DNA of 64,000 bases from Nocardiopsis_B sediminis (GTDB lineage: Bacteria > Actinomycetota > Actinomycetes > Streptosporangiales > Streptosporangiaceae): positions 1 through 64,000 of the forward strand of contig NZ_JBHSBH010000006.1 of NCBI RefSeq assembly GCF_042650565.1, in the 5' to 3' direction. The notes under the pieces were generated by a model that was not told the DNA's origin, ran no database searches, and worked only from the letters and a program-made list of their open reading frames with translations. Shown piece after piece: positions 49,527 to 57,529 of this stretch (the first letter of the stretch is position 1; each line of letters begins with the position of its first letter). Position numbers and translations under genes: made by a program.

Positions 49527-50750
49527 TCACCAGGCCACGGGGAGCTCGTGGACCCCGTACACCGACCCGTCGTGCTTGAACGGCAGCTCCTCCAGGTCCG
49601 CGGCCAGCCGCAGCGTGGGGATGCGCCGGTAGAGCGTGCCGTAGACGACCTGCAACTCCATCCGAGCCAGCGGCTGGCCCAGGCACTGGTGCACCCCGAA
49701 GCCGAAGGCCACGTGGCGGCGGGCGTCGCGGTGGATGTCCAGCCGGTCGGGGTCGTCGAAGACCTCGGGGTCGCGGTTGCCGATGTCGTTGGCCATGATC
49801 AGGCCCTCGCCGGCGCGGATGGTCCGCCCGGCGATCTCGATGTCCTCCAGCGCCACCCGGCGCCGCCCGTTGTGGGTGATGTTCAGGTAGCGCAGCAGCT
49901 CCTCGACGGCCCCGGCCACCAGCTTCGGGTCGTCGGACTCGCGCAGGGCCGTCAGCTGGCCGGGGTGCTCCAGCAGGGCCAGCGTGCCCAGCGCGATCAT
50001 GTTCGCGGTGGTCTCGTGCCCGGCGAGCAGGAGCAGCACCCCCATGGCCGCCGCGTCCTCGCGCGCCAGCTCCCCGGCCGTGACCCGGCCGGCCAGGCCC
50101 GACAGCAGGTCGTCACCGGGGGCGGCGAGCTTCTCGCCCATGAGGTCGTCCAGGTAGGCGGTGAGGCGGCCGTGGGCGGCCCCCCGCTCCTCGGGCGCGA
50201 CCTCGCGGCTGATCAGCAGCTTGCTGTTCTCCTGGAAGAAGTCGTGGTCGGCGTAGGGCACGCCGAGCAGCTCGCAGATCACCAGCGACGGCACCGGCAG
50301 GGCGAACGCCTGCATCAGGTCCACCGGCGCCGGGCCCGCCAGCATGGCGTCGATCAGGTCGTCCACGATCTTCTGCACGGCCGGGCGCATCGCCTCGACC
50401 CGCTTGATCGTGAAGGGCGCCGTCACCATCCGCCGCATCCGGGCGTGCTCCGGGTCGTCCATCAGAATGAACCCGATCTTGCCCGAGGTGACGGGGGCGG
50501 AACTCGGGTACCCGGGACGGGTGATGTCGGCGCTGACCCGCGGGTCGGCCAGCAGCGCCCGCTGCTCGGCGTAGCGGGTCACCACCCACGGGGTGCTGCC
50601 GTCCCACAGCCGGACCCGCGACAGCGGGCCCTCCTCCTGCCGGGTCCGCAGGGCCGGGGGCGGATCGAACGGGCATCTCGCCGCCCGCTCCATCGGGAAC
50701 TCCGGGGGTTCGGCCCCGTGCGCGGCGACCTGGTCGGACGTGGTGGTCAT
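49527..50750 (-). CDS. Cytochrome P450 (CYP105-like)
   Basis: A 407-residue soluble P450. I-helix oxygen-binding motif LLLAGHETTANM, ExxR in EELLRYL, heme loop FGFGVHQCLGQ with Cys 356. The N-terminal PMERAARCPFDPPP and DDPEHARMRRMVTAPFT segments are typical of the actinobacterial CYP105 group, which hydroxylates macrolides, terpenoids and xenobiotics. A ferredoxin follows and the reductase precedes it in the same operon. Substrate unknown; the nearby PKS is 38 kb away, so a link to its product is uncertain. Confidence 0.95.
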   Translation of the reverse strand: MTTTSDQVAAHGAEPPEFPMERAARCPFDPPPALRTRQEEGPLSRVRLWDGSTPWVVTRYAEQRALLADPRVSADITRPGYPSSAPVTSGKIGFILMDDPEHARMRRMVTAPFTIKRVEAMRPAVQKIVDDLIDAMLAGPAPVDLMQAFALPVPSLVICELLGVPYADHDFFQENSKLLISREVAPEERGAAHGRLTAYLDDLMGEKLAAPGDDLLSGLAGRVTAGELAREDAAAMGVLLLLAGHETTANMIALGTLALLEHPGQLTALRESDDPKLVAGAVEELLRYLNITHNGRRRVALEDIEIAGRTIRAGEGLIMANDIGNRDPEVFDDPDRLDIHRDARRHVAFGFGVHQCLGQPLARMELQVVYGTLYRRIPTLRLAADLEELPFKHDGSVYGVHELPVAW

Positions 50751-50799
50751 CGTGTTCCTCCAACATCGGATGCGGGCCCGCTGTGGGCGGGCGGCGGGG

Positions 50800-52029
50800 T
50801 CACCGGCCCGCGGGGGAGCCGGCGGCCAGGGGCGCGGACAGCCGGTCCGACTCCGCGGGGTCCCAGAACGCGTCGGCGAGGCGCCGGCGCAGCACGCGGG
50901 CCTGCTTGGGCATGTTCCAGCCCAGGACCCCGGTGACCGCGCCGTTGCGGCGGTAGAGCGCGACGAAGCGCCGGTCCGCGACGTCGCCGTCCACGACGGT
51001 GGCCTCGGCGTCGGCCGACAGCACCCCGTGGACGTGGATCTTGGCGTCGAACTGGTCGGTCCAGAAGTAGGGCACCGGGGCGTAGGCCCGGCCCTCACCG
51101 AGGATGTCGGCGGCGACCGCGGCCGCCTGCTCGGTGGCGTTGGTCCGGTTCTCCAGCCGGATCAGGGCGCCGAGCCGGTCGTGGTGCCAGCGGGCGACGT
51201 CGCCGACGGCGTGGACCCCCTCCGCCGCGCGGCAATGGGAGTCGCACACCAGCCCGTTGTCGACCCGCAGGCCGCTGCCGGCGAGCCACTCGGTCGCGGG
51301 GGCGGCGCCGAGCGCGACCACGACCGTGTCGGCGGGCAGCACCTCCCCGGTGTCCAGGCGCACGCCGGTGACCCGTCCGTCGCGGCCGGCCAGCCCGCTG
51401 ACCGCGGTGCCCAGCCGCAGGGCGACCCCGCGCTCGGTGTGCAGGCCGGCGAGGAGCCCCGAAGCAAGGGGCCCGAACTGGAGCGCCAGCGGGGTCGGCT
51501 GGGGCCCGGCCAGGGTGACGTCCAGGCCCATCCCGCGCGCGGTGGCGGCGGCCTCGGCGCCCAGGACGCCGTCGCCGACGACCACGACCCGCCCGGATTC
51601 CAGCAGGTCCGCGCGCAGCGCCGCGGCGTCGCCGAGTGTGCGCAGCACGTGCACGCCCGCCAGGCCGTCCTGCCCGGGAAGGGCCCGGGGCCGCAGCCCC
51701 GTTGCGACGACCACGGCGTCGGCCCGCAGGACGCGGCCGGAGGCGGTTCGGACGGTGCGCTCCGCCGCGTCCAGCCCGGTGGCCGGGTCGCCAAGGACGA
51801 ACTCGGCGTCCAGGCGGTCCAGCGTCTCCTGCGGCCGCAGGCGGGCCCGCTCCGGGTCCCAGGTGCCCGAGAGCACCTGCTTGGACAGCGGCGGCCGGTC
51901 GTAGGGCGGGTGCGGTTCGGCGCCCAGCAGGGTCAGCGCCCCCTCGTAGCCCTTGCGCCGCAGGGCCTCGGCCGTGGACAGCCCGGCCGCCGAGGCGCCG
52001 ACCACGAGGACGCTCGACGGGACCGTCAT
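50800..52029 (-). CDS. Ferredoxin reductase (NAD(P)H-dependent, FAD)
   Basis: A 409-residue protein. FAD motif VLVVGASAAGLSTAEALR, YDRPPLSK near residue 45, NAD(P)H motif VVVVGDGVLGAEAA, and the second FAD site VHAVGDVARW. The C-terminal reductase domain is present (PYFWTDQFDAKIHVHG). It matches the oxygenase-coupled ferredoxin reductases that feed P450 systems. ATG overlaps the stop of the ferredoxin before it. It should supply electrons to both ferredoxins and both P450s of the operon. Confidence 0.94.
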   Translation of the reverse strand: MTVPSSVLVVGASAAGLSTAEALRRKGYEGALTLLGAEPHPPYDRPPLSKQVLSGTWDPERARLRPQETLDRLDAEFVLGDPATGLDAAERTVRTASGRVLRADAVVVATGLRPRALPGQDGLAGVHVLRTLGDAAALRADLLESGRVVVVGDGVLGAEAAATARGMGLDVTLAGPQPTPLALQFGPLASGLLAGLHTERGVALRLGTAVSGLAGRDGRVTGVRLDTGEVLPADTVVVALGAAPATEWLAGSGLRVDNGLVCDSHCRAAEGVHAVGDVARWHHDRLGALIRLENRTNATEQAAAVAADILGEGRAYAPVPYFWTDQFDAKIHVHGVLSADAEATVVDGDVADRRFVALYRRNGAVTGVLGWNMPKQARVLRRRLADAFWDPAESDRLSAPLAAGSPAGR

Positions 52030-52226
52030 GCGCTCTCGTCCAGCGCGATCGCCGCGGCGGGGCACACATCGGCGGCCTCGCGGACCGCCGCATGGTGCCC
52101 CTCGTCCGGCTGCGCGTCGAGCAGGACCACGATGCCGTCGTCGTCGCGCTGGTCGAACACCTCCGGCGCGAGCAGCACGCACTGGCCGGCGCCGCAGCAC
52201 TTGTCCTCGTCCACACTGATCTTCAC
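52026..52226 (-). CDS. Small ferredoxin, second copy
   Basis: GTG at 52226 overlaps the TetR stop. The protein has 66 residues: KISVDEDKCCGAGQCVLLAP with Cys 10, Cys 11 and Cys 16, and Cys 55 in DVCP. The core FDQRDDDGIVVLLD is nearly the same as in the ferredoxin at 49309, so the two probably arose by duplication, one for each P450. Its stop overlaps the reductase start. Confidence 0.92.
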   Translation of the reverse strand: MKISVDEDKCCGAGQCVLLAPEVFDQRDDDGIVVLLDAQPDEGHHAAVREAADVCPAAAIALDESA

Positions 52227-52948
52227 CGCTGGTCCTCCTCGGTGTGCTCGTCGGACGGGGCCGTGACGGGCCCCGGTACCTCTCGGGTCTCTCGTGCGGG
52301 GGTGACCGGTGCCTGCCACAGCCCGGCGATGGCGTCGATCAGCCCGGTCGCCGCGTCGTCCCACGTGGAGCGGTGGGTGGGGGTGCCGTTGGCGAGGGCG
52401 CGCTCCCGCCGCGCGCAGGTGGTGATGATCAGGGAGCCGGCCATCTCGTCGCGCTCGGTCCGCACCTCGGCGGGCAGAGCGGGCAGGCACCGGTCGATGC
52501 CGTCGACGATCTCCTGTAGGGCAGGCGAGGTGAGGGCCTCGTCGACCATGATCGGCGCGAAGGACGGGTCGGCCATCGCCTGCGCGGCGAACCGGGCGAA
52601 CCACGTGGGGCTGCCCAGCTCGGCCAGGTGCCCGGTCACCGGGCGCACCAGGCAGGCGACCCAGTCCCGGACGTCGTCGGAGCCGCCGCCGAGGGCGGCC
52701 ACCATGGCCCGGCGCCGCCGTTCGCTGTGCTGCGAGTGCTTGCGCGCGATGGCGCGCACCAGGTCCTCCTTGCCGCCGAAGTGGTAGCCGACGGCGAAGT
52801 TGTTGCCCTGCCCGGCCGCCTCGCTCACCTGGCGGTTGGACACCGCGCGCACGCCGTGGTCGGCGAACAGCCGCTCGGCGGCCGACATGATCTGCTCCCG
52901 CGTCTCCTCGGCCCGCTCGGCGCGCGCGCTCCTCGCGGCCACGGTCAC
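52223..52948 (-). CDS. TetR-family regulator inside the P450 operon
   Basis: GTG at 52948 makes a four-base overlap with the P450 stop (52945-52947); other GTG codons at 52951 and 52942 are possible. The protein has 241 residues. HTH: REQIMSAAERLFADHGVRAVSNRQVSEAAGQ, then NNFAVGYHFGGKEDLVRAI. The C-terminal part is a ligand domain of the size used by regulators of P450 and efflux genes. Being translated with the enzymes it probably controls, it should act as an autoregulatory repressor at the palindrome 54238-54257, which also faces the exporter. Confidence 0.9.
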   Translation of the reverse strand: MTVAARSARAERAEETREQIMSAAERLFADHGVRAVSNRQVSEAAGQGNNFAVGYHFGGKEDLVRAIARKHSQHSERRRRAMVAALGGGSDDVRDWVACLVRPVTGHLAELGSPTWFARFAAQAMADPSFAPIMVDEALTSPALQEIVDGIDRCLPALPAEVRTERDEMAGSLIITTCARRERALANGTPTHRSTWDDAATGLIDAIAGLWQAPVTPARETREVPGPVTAPSDEHTEEDQR

Positions 52949-54180
52949 CACCGCACCGGGACCTCGTCCAGGCCGCCGACGACCAGGCCCTCGCGGCGGC
53001 GCAGGTCCGTGGCGTCGACCGCGAGATCGAGGGTGGGCAGCCGGCGCAGCAGCACGTCGAGGACGGCCTGGAGCTCGGTGCGGGCCAGGGACTGCCCGAG
53101 GCAGGAGTGGGCACCGGAGCCGAAGGCCAGGTGGGGGTTGGGGCTGCGGTCGAGCTCCATGCCGCCGGCGCCGGCGAAGGCGCTCTCGTCGCGGTTGGCC
53201 GCCGCCATGTTGCAGATCACGGTGGTGCCGGTCGGCACGACCGTGCCGCCGATCTCGGTGTCCTCGGTGATGAAGCGCGGCAGCCCGAAGCCGCCGTTGG
53301 CGTCGAAGCGCAGCACCTCCTCCACCGCCGTGCGCACCAGGGAGCGGTCGGCGAGCAGGCGCTCCCAGCGCCGCCGGTCGGACAGCAGCATCGCGACCAT
53401 CTTGCCGATCATGTTCGAGGTGGTCTCGTGCCCGGCGACCAGCAGCCCCATGCCGGTGGCGATCAGCGCCGCGTCGGGCATCGGCTCACCCGCGGAATCG
53501 GTGGCGGTGATCAGCTCGCTGAGGATGTCGTCGCCGGGCTCGGCGCGCGTGGCGGCGATGTGGGCGGTCATGTACGCGGCGAAGTCGGCCTGCGCGGCGG
53601 CGATCTCGGCCTCGGAGTACTTGGTCAGGTTGAGCAGCGTGTCGGACCAGAAGGAGAACCGGTCGCGGTCGGACTCGGGCACCCCGAGCATGTCGCAGAT
53701 CACCCACACCGGCAGCGGGAAGCCCAGGTTCGCGGTGAGGTCCGCGGGGTGGCCGTTGCGCACCATGTCGTCGATGAGCCGCTCGGCCATCTCCTCGATC
53801 CCGGGGCGTAGAGCGGACATGCGCTTGGCGGTGAACCACTTGCCCACCATCCGCCGCCACTTCAGGTGGCCCTCGCCGCTTTCGGGGAGCGCGGACGCCA
53901 TGTCGCTGTTGAAGACCCCGCCCGACTCGGTGTCGGCGATCCGGGCGGCGCCGTCGGCGTCCAGCCGCCGGCCGAACCGCGGGTCGGAGAGGACCTGCTT
54001 GACGTCCTCGTAGCGCGTGACGAGCGCCGCTTCGTCGCCGCTGGGCAGCTTCACCCGCGCGACGGGGCACTGCTGCCGCAGCTCCGCCCACTCCGCCGGC
54101 GGCTCCAGTGCCGCCTCGCTGGGGATGGGGTAGCTCAACGCCTGCCCGCTGCCGCCCTGATCCACCATCTGACCCACCAT
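52945..54180 (-). CDS. Cytochrome P450, first gene of the operon
   Basis: A 411-residue P450. ATG at 54180 follows GGAGGG. I-helix LLVAGHETTSNM, ExxR in EEVLRFD, heme loop FGSGAHSCLGQ with Cys 360. The N-terminal region (ALVTRYEDVKQVLSDPRFGRR) is standard for bacterial class I P450s. It is clearly different from the P450 at 49527, so the operon supplies two different oxidations from one reductase. The substrate is unknown. Confidence 0.95.
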   Translation of the reverse strand: MVGQMVDQGGSGQALSYPIPSEAALEPPAEWAELRQQCPVARVKLPSGDEAALVTRYEDVKQVLSDPRFGRRLDADGAARIADTESGGVFNSDMASALPESGEGHLKWRRMVGKWFTAKRMSALRPGIEEMAERLIDDMVRNGHPADLTANLGFPLPVWVICDMLGVPESDRDRFSFWSDTLLNLTKYSEAEIAAAQADFAAYMTAHIAATRAEPGDDILSELITATDSAGEPMPDAALIATGMGLLVAGHETTSNMIGKMVAMLLSDRRRWERLLADRSLVRTAVEEVLRFDANGGFGLPRFITEDTEIGGTVVPTGTTVICNMAAANRDESAFAGAGGMELDRSPNPHLAFGSGAHSCLGQSLARTELQAVLDVLLRRLPTLDLAVDATDLRRREGLVVGGLDEVPVRW

Positions 54181-54237
54181 GTGGCGCCCTCCGCGTCCGG
54201 TGTGCGATTCGTGGCCAGCCAACCCGATCGCATAATG

Positions 54238-54257
54238 TAAGTCAAGCGACTGACTTA
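54238..54257. promoter_or_regulatory. TetR-type operator palindrome
   Basis: TAAGTCA-AGCGAC-TGACTTA is a perfect inverted repeat with 7-bp arms and a 6-bp spacer. It is AT-rich and central in the 128-bp gap between the P450 operon (minus) and the exporter (plus). It is the likely site for the TetR protein at 52223. Confidence 0.82.
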
Positions 54258-54308
54258 AATAAAAGCGGGATAAGCGGCAGCACCGCACGTCGAGACGGAA
54301 GGCCCTCC

Positions 54309-55784
54309 ATGAACACCGCTCACGCCTTATCCACCAAGGCGTCCGGCCCCCGGCGGAACCGCGCACTCGTGCCGGTCCTGGCCTCCGGCGGGATCACCGT
54401 CTCGCTGATGCAGACCCTGGTGATCCCGCTCGTCCCGCGGCTCCCGGAGCTCCTGGGCACCTCGACCGCCAACGCCTCCTGGGTGATCACCGCCACACTG
54501 CTCGCCGCCGCCGTCGCCACCCCCGTGGTGGGGCGGCTGGGGGACATGTACGGCAAGCGGCGCATGCTCCTGATCAGCCTGGTGCTGCTCGTCGTGGGCT
54601 CGGCCATCGGGGGCCTCAGCAACACGCTCGTGCCCATGCTCATCGGGCGGACCCTCCAGGGCCTGGCGGCCGGCGTCATCCCCCTGGGCATCAGCATCAT
54701 GCGCGACGAACTGCCGGCCGACCGCCTCGGCTCGGCGACCGCGCTGATGAGCGCGTCCCTTGGCGTGGGCGGCGCGCTCGGCCTGCCCGCCGCCGCCTTC
54801 CTCGCCGAGCAGACCGACTGGCACGTCCTGTTCTGGACCGCCGCGGTCCTCGGCGCCGTCGTCACCGTGCTCGTGCTGACCCTGGTGCCGGAGTCCGAGG
54901 TCCGCACCGGCGGGCGCTTCGACCTGGTGGGGGCCATCGGCCTCTCGGCCGGGCTGATCTGCCTGCTGCTGGCGATCTCCAAGGGCGCCGACTGGGGCTG
55001 GTCGAGCGCCCCCACCCTCGGCCTGTTCGGCGCGGCCGCCGGCGTGCTCGCGCTGTGGGGCCGCTGGGAGCTGCGCACCGCCCGGCCCCTGGTCGACCTG
55101 CGGACCACGGCCCGCCGCCAGGTGCTGTTCACCAACCTCGCGTCGGCCGTGTTCGGGTTCGCGATGTTCGCGATGTCGCTGGTCCTGCCGCAGCTGCTCC
55201 AGCTCCCGGAGGCCACCGGCTACGGCCTCGGGCAGACGATGATGGTCGTCGGCTTGGTGATGGCGCCGTCGGGCCTGGTGATGATGGCCATGGCCCCGGT
55301 GTCCGCCCGCATCTCCAAGGCGAGGGGCCCCAAGGTGACCCTGATGGTGGGCGCCGTGGTCGTCGCCGCCGGCTACGGCTTGGGCGTCGCGCTGATGTCC
55401 GCCGTCTGGCAGCTCATGATCGTCTCCAGCGTGATCGGGGCCGGCATCGGCCTCGCCTACGGGGCCATGCCCGCGCTGGTCATGGCGGCAGTGCCGGTAT
55501 CGGAGACCGCCGCCGCCAACAGCCTCAACACGCTGATGCGCTCCATCGGCACCTCGGTCTCCAGCGCGGTGGCCGGCGTCATCCTGGCCCAGATGACCGT
55601 CACGCTCGGCGCCGCCACGGTCCCCTCCATCGACGGCTTCCGGGTGATCATGGCGATCGGCGCCGGCGCGGCGCTCGTCGCGCTCTTCTTCGCCGCCTTC
55701 CTGCCGGGCCTGCGCCCGGCGGCGCACCGCGAGACGGCACCGCCCACCGCCGCTGAAACGGCGCAGGTGGGCTCGGGAGACTGA
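54309..55784 (+). CDS. MFS drug exporter, DHA2 type
   Basis: A 491-residue hydrophobic protein starting MNTAHALSTKASG. Markers: VGRLGDMYGKRRMLL after helix 2, GRTLQGLAAGVIPLGISIMRDEL, and MSASLGVGGALGLPAAAFLAE (export motif region). The helix pattern fits 13-14 segments as in EmrB-like exporters. It is divergent from the P450 operon across a palindromic operator, so oxidation and export are probably induced together by the same ligand. Confidence 0.9.
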   Translation: MNTAHALSTKASGPRRNRALVPVLASGGITVSLMQTLVIPLVPRLPELLGTSTANASWVITATLLAAAVATPVVGRLGDMYGKRRMLLISLVLLVVGSAIGGLSNTLVPMLIGRTLQGLAAGVIPLGISIMRDELPADRLGSATALMSASLGVGGALGLPAAAFLAEQTDWHVLFWTAAVLGAVVTVLVLTLVPESEVRTGGRFDLVGAIGLSAGLICLLLAISKGADWGWSSAPTLGLFGAAAGVLALWGRWELRTARPLVDLRTTARRQVLFTNLASAVFGFAMFAMSLVLPQLLQLPEATGYGLGQTMMVVGLVMAPSGLVMMAMAPVSARISKARGPKVTLMVGAVVVAAGYGLGVALMSAVWQLMIVSSVIGAGIGLAYGAMPALVMAAVPVSETAAANSLNTLMRSIGTSVSSAVAGVILAQMTVTLGAATVPSIDGFRVIMAIGAGAALVALFFAAFLPGLRPAAHRETAPPTAAETAQVGSGD

Positions 55785-55805
55785 CCCCTGGCACCGACGA
55801 CCGGT

Positions 55806-55839
55806 CCGCCGCCGGGCACCAGGGGGTACCCGGCGGCGG
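55806..55839. terminator. Hairpin between convergent genes
   Basis: CCGCCGCCGGG (55806-55816) and its exact complement (55829-55839) form an 11-bp stem with a 12-base loop, 22 bp after the exporter stop. It probably serves the exporter and, from the other side, the glycosidase region. Confidence 0.65.
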
Positions 55840-55844
55840 TGCCG

Positions 55845-55963
55845 TCAGGCCTCCGGCCGGATGCGCAGGAAGCTGACGGAGTTGGGCGGGAAGGTGTGGG
55901 TGAAGGCGGAGTCGACGCCGCCGATGGTGGAGGTCTCGGGCCGGATGGGGCGGTCGGCCGCTG
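55845..55963 (-). pseudogene. Remnant of an arabinofuranosidase C-terminus (GH51-like)
   Basis: Immediately past the GH62 stop, in a different frame, about 39 codons read LTAADRPIRPETSTIGGVDS, then AFTHTFPPNSVSFLRIRPEA and a stop. The pattern (theta-rich tail with FTHTFPPNSVSFLR) matches the last beta-strand of GH51-type alpha-L-arabinofuranosidases. No start or catalytic part remains. It looks like the 3' end of a gene whose body was deleted when the GH62 gene came to lie next to it. Confidence 0.5.
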
Positions 55964-57022
55964 TCAGCAGGCGGAGTTGGTCTGGGTGAGGAGGCCGAGG
56001 CGCCACGGGAGCTGGGAGTAGTCGCCGCCCGACGAGGGGTCCATGCCCTGGTAGAGGTAGCGCAGCCCGCAGGGGTCGATCTCCATGGCCTGGTCGGTGC
56101 CGGAGCGGATCAGCTCGCCGTGGCTGATGTCCTCGGTCCAGCGCCCGGCGGGGAAGTCGACGTTGGCCGCCCCGGCGAAGGGGGCGCCTTCGGTCGCGGC
56201 GAGCGGGGTCCACTGGCCGTCGAGGGCGGTCGAGGTCCAGGACCGGAAGTAGCGCCGGCCCGATGCGCCGATGGCCTCGACGATCAGCAGGTAGGTGTCG
56301 CTGCCCGCCACCTTGTAGACGTTCGAGGCCTCGAAGAGGTCGTACTTCCCGTCCTCCAGCGCGATCTCCGTCTCCGCGCCGGCGAAGCCGTCGGGGAAGG
56401 AGCCGGCGGACGTCTCGGCGCGGTACAGGTGGCCGTTGTCGTCGGAGGCGAACAGGTGGCAGGTGGCGGTGTCGCAGGTGACCCAGAAGTCCAGCCAGAA
56501 CCCGTCGCCGTTCTCCTCGACGATGGGCGGGACCTCGTCGATGAAGGTCCGCGGCGCGGTCCAGCCGTCCGGGTCGCTGATGTCGGTGTTCGTGGAGTAG
56601 GACGGCGGGCCTGTCTGGTAGACGAGGTACCACATCTGCTGCGGGGCGAAGTAGAACACCTGCGGCGCCGCGCGGTAGCCGGGGCCTATGGGCGTGGTGT
56701 CCAGGTGGTGCTGGCGGGCGGAGCCGGCCTGGTCCCAGTCGGTGAAGGTCAGGTAGGTGAGGTGCCAGGCGCCGTCGGTGTTCGCGGTGGTGGCGAACAC
56801 GTGCCAGGCGCCGTCGTGGTGGACGACCGTGGGGTCCTTGACCGACACGATGTCGTGCGCGGCGTCCGGTTGCGGGGCGATCAGGGGGCCGCTGGAGGAC
56901 CACTGGAATTCGGTGGGCAGCTCCTGCGCCGACGCATCCGCGGGCGCAAGGGCGGTGGACAACAGGGTGAACAGGAGGGCGGAGGCGACGAGGGCGGGGA
57001 TTCTCGCTCGCAGAGAGGTCAT
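55964..57022 (-). CDS. Secreted alpha-L-arabinofuranosidase, GH62
   Basis: ATG at 57022 gives a 352-residue protein with a classic signal peptide (MTSLRARIP, LVASALLFTLLSTALA, cleavage near ADASA). The mature enzyme is a single five-bladed propeller of GH62: SVKDPTVVHHDGAWHVFATT (catalytic Asp), DGFWLDFWVTCDTATCHLFASDDNG, KYDLFEASNVYKV, and EDISHGELIRSG, IDPCGLRYLYQGMDP. It removes arabinose side chains from arabinoxylan outside the cell. No carbohydrate-binding module is present. A LacI-type palindrome lies 108 bp upstream. Confidence 0.95.
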   Translation of the reverse strand: MTSLRARIPALVASALLFTLLSTALAPADASAQELPTEFQWSSSGPLIAPQPDAAHDIVSVKDPTVVHHDGAWHVFATTANTDGAWHLTYLTFTDWDQAGSARQHHLDTTPIGPGYRAAPQVFYFAPQQMWYLVYQTGPPSYSTNTDISDPDGWTAPRTFIDEVPPIVEENGDGFWLDFWVTCDTATCHLFASDDNGHLYRAETSAGSFPDGFAGAETEIALEDGKYDLFEASNVYKVAGSDTYLLIVEAIGASGRRYFRSWTSTALDGQWTPLAATEGAPFAGAANVDFPAGRWTEDISHGELIRSGTDQAMEIDPCGLRYLYQGMDPSSGGDYSQLPWRLGLLTQTNSAC

Positions 57023-57529
57023 GGTGTCCTCGGGTGGGGGGAGGGGGATGCGGGGGGATGGGGACCGGAGAAAAGGGACGTGGGGATGGGCGCCCGTCAT
57101 TCTCATTCTCCGGAAAGGGATCACCGGAATGTTAGCGTTAACATTCTTTTCGGTGTGTCAATGGGGGATCGGTGTAATGGTTTTCCCAGATATAAACTTC
57201 GCGTTACGGGCGTGTCAAGGGGGTTCCGCGGAGAAATCCGTTCGTGCCGTCCGACCTGCGACGTCGTGCGACATCGCGATCATATGCCCAGTTGATCTTT
57301 TCGGCCGGTCCGGGTTCGATTTCCGCGTCGATACCGTGTTCGCAGGAGAAACCGTTATTTCCCGGTGATCGCGGATTCCAAGCGCGGCCGCCCTGATCGC
57401 CGCCACCGAAGGGCGGAGCGGCGTCCGCCAAAGGTCGCAAACCCGATGTGCACCTGCGCGGGCTGTGGCGGAGGGGCCCGTTCCACGATGCTGGGGAACC
57501 GCCGGCCCCCAGCGATCAGGAGTGAGTCA
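57023..57529. other. 507-bp intergenic region
   Basis: No gene seen. It carries the GH62 promoter and operator on the left and the promoter of the serine hydrolase on the right. The middle (57120-57360) is AT-richer than the flanks. Confidence 0.7.
57130..57143. promoter_or_regulatory. LacI-type operator upstream of GH62
   Basis: TGTTAGCGTTAACA is a palindrome (TGTTA-n4-TAACA with a central CG), the pattern bound by LacI-family repressors of xylan and cellulose genes in actinomycetes. No such repressor is encoded beside it. The LacI protein at 29334 has different candidate sites (TTTGA-n4-TCAAA), so another regulator is expected. Confidence 0.65.

Noticed and set aside
55964..56903. Minus-strand frame overlapping the GH62 gene, continuous with the remnant at 55845
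   Set aside because: Over the GH62 region it is His/Arg/Pro-rich shadow sequence; only the last ~39 codons look protein-like.
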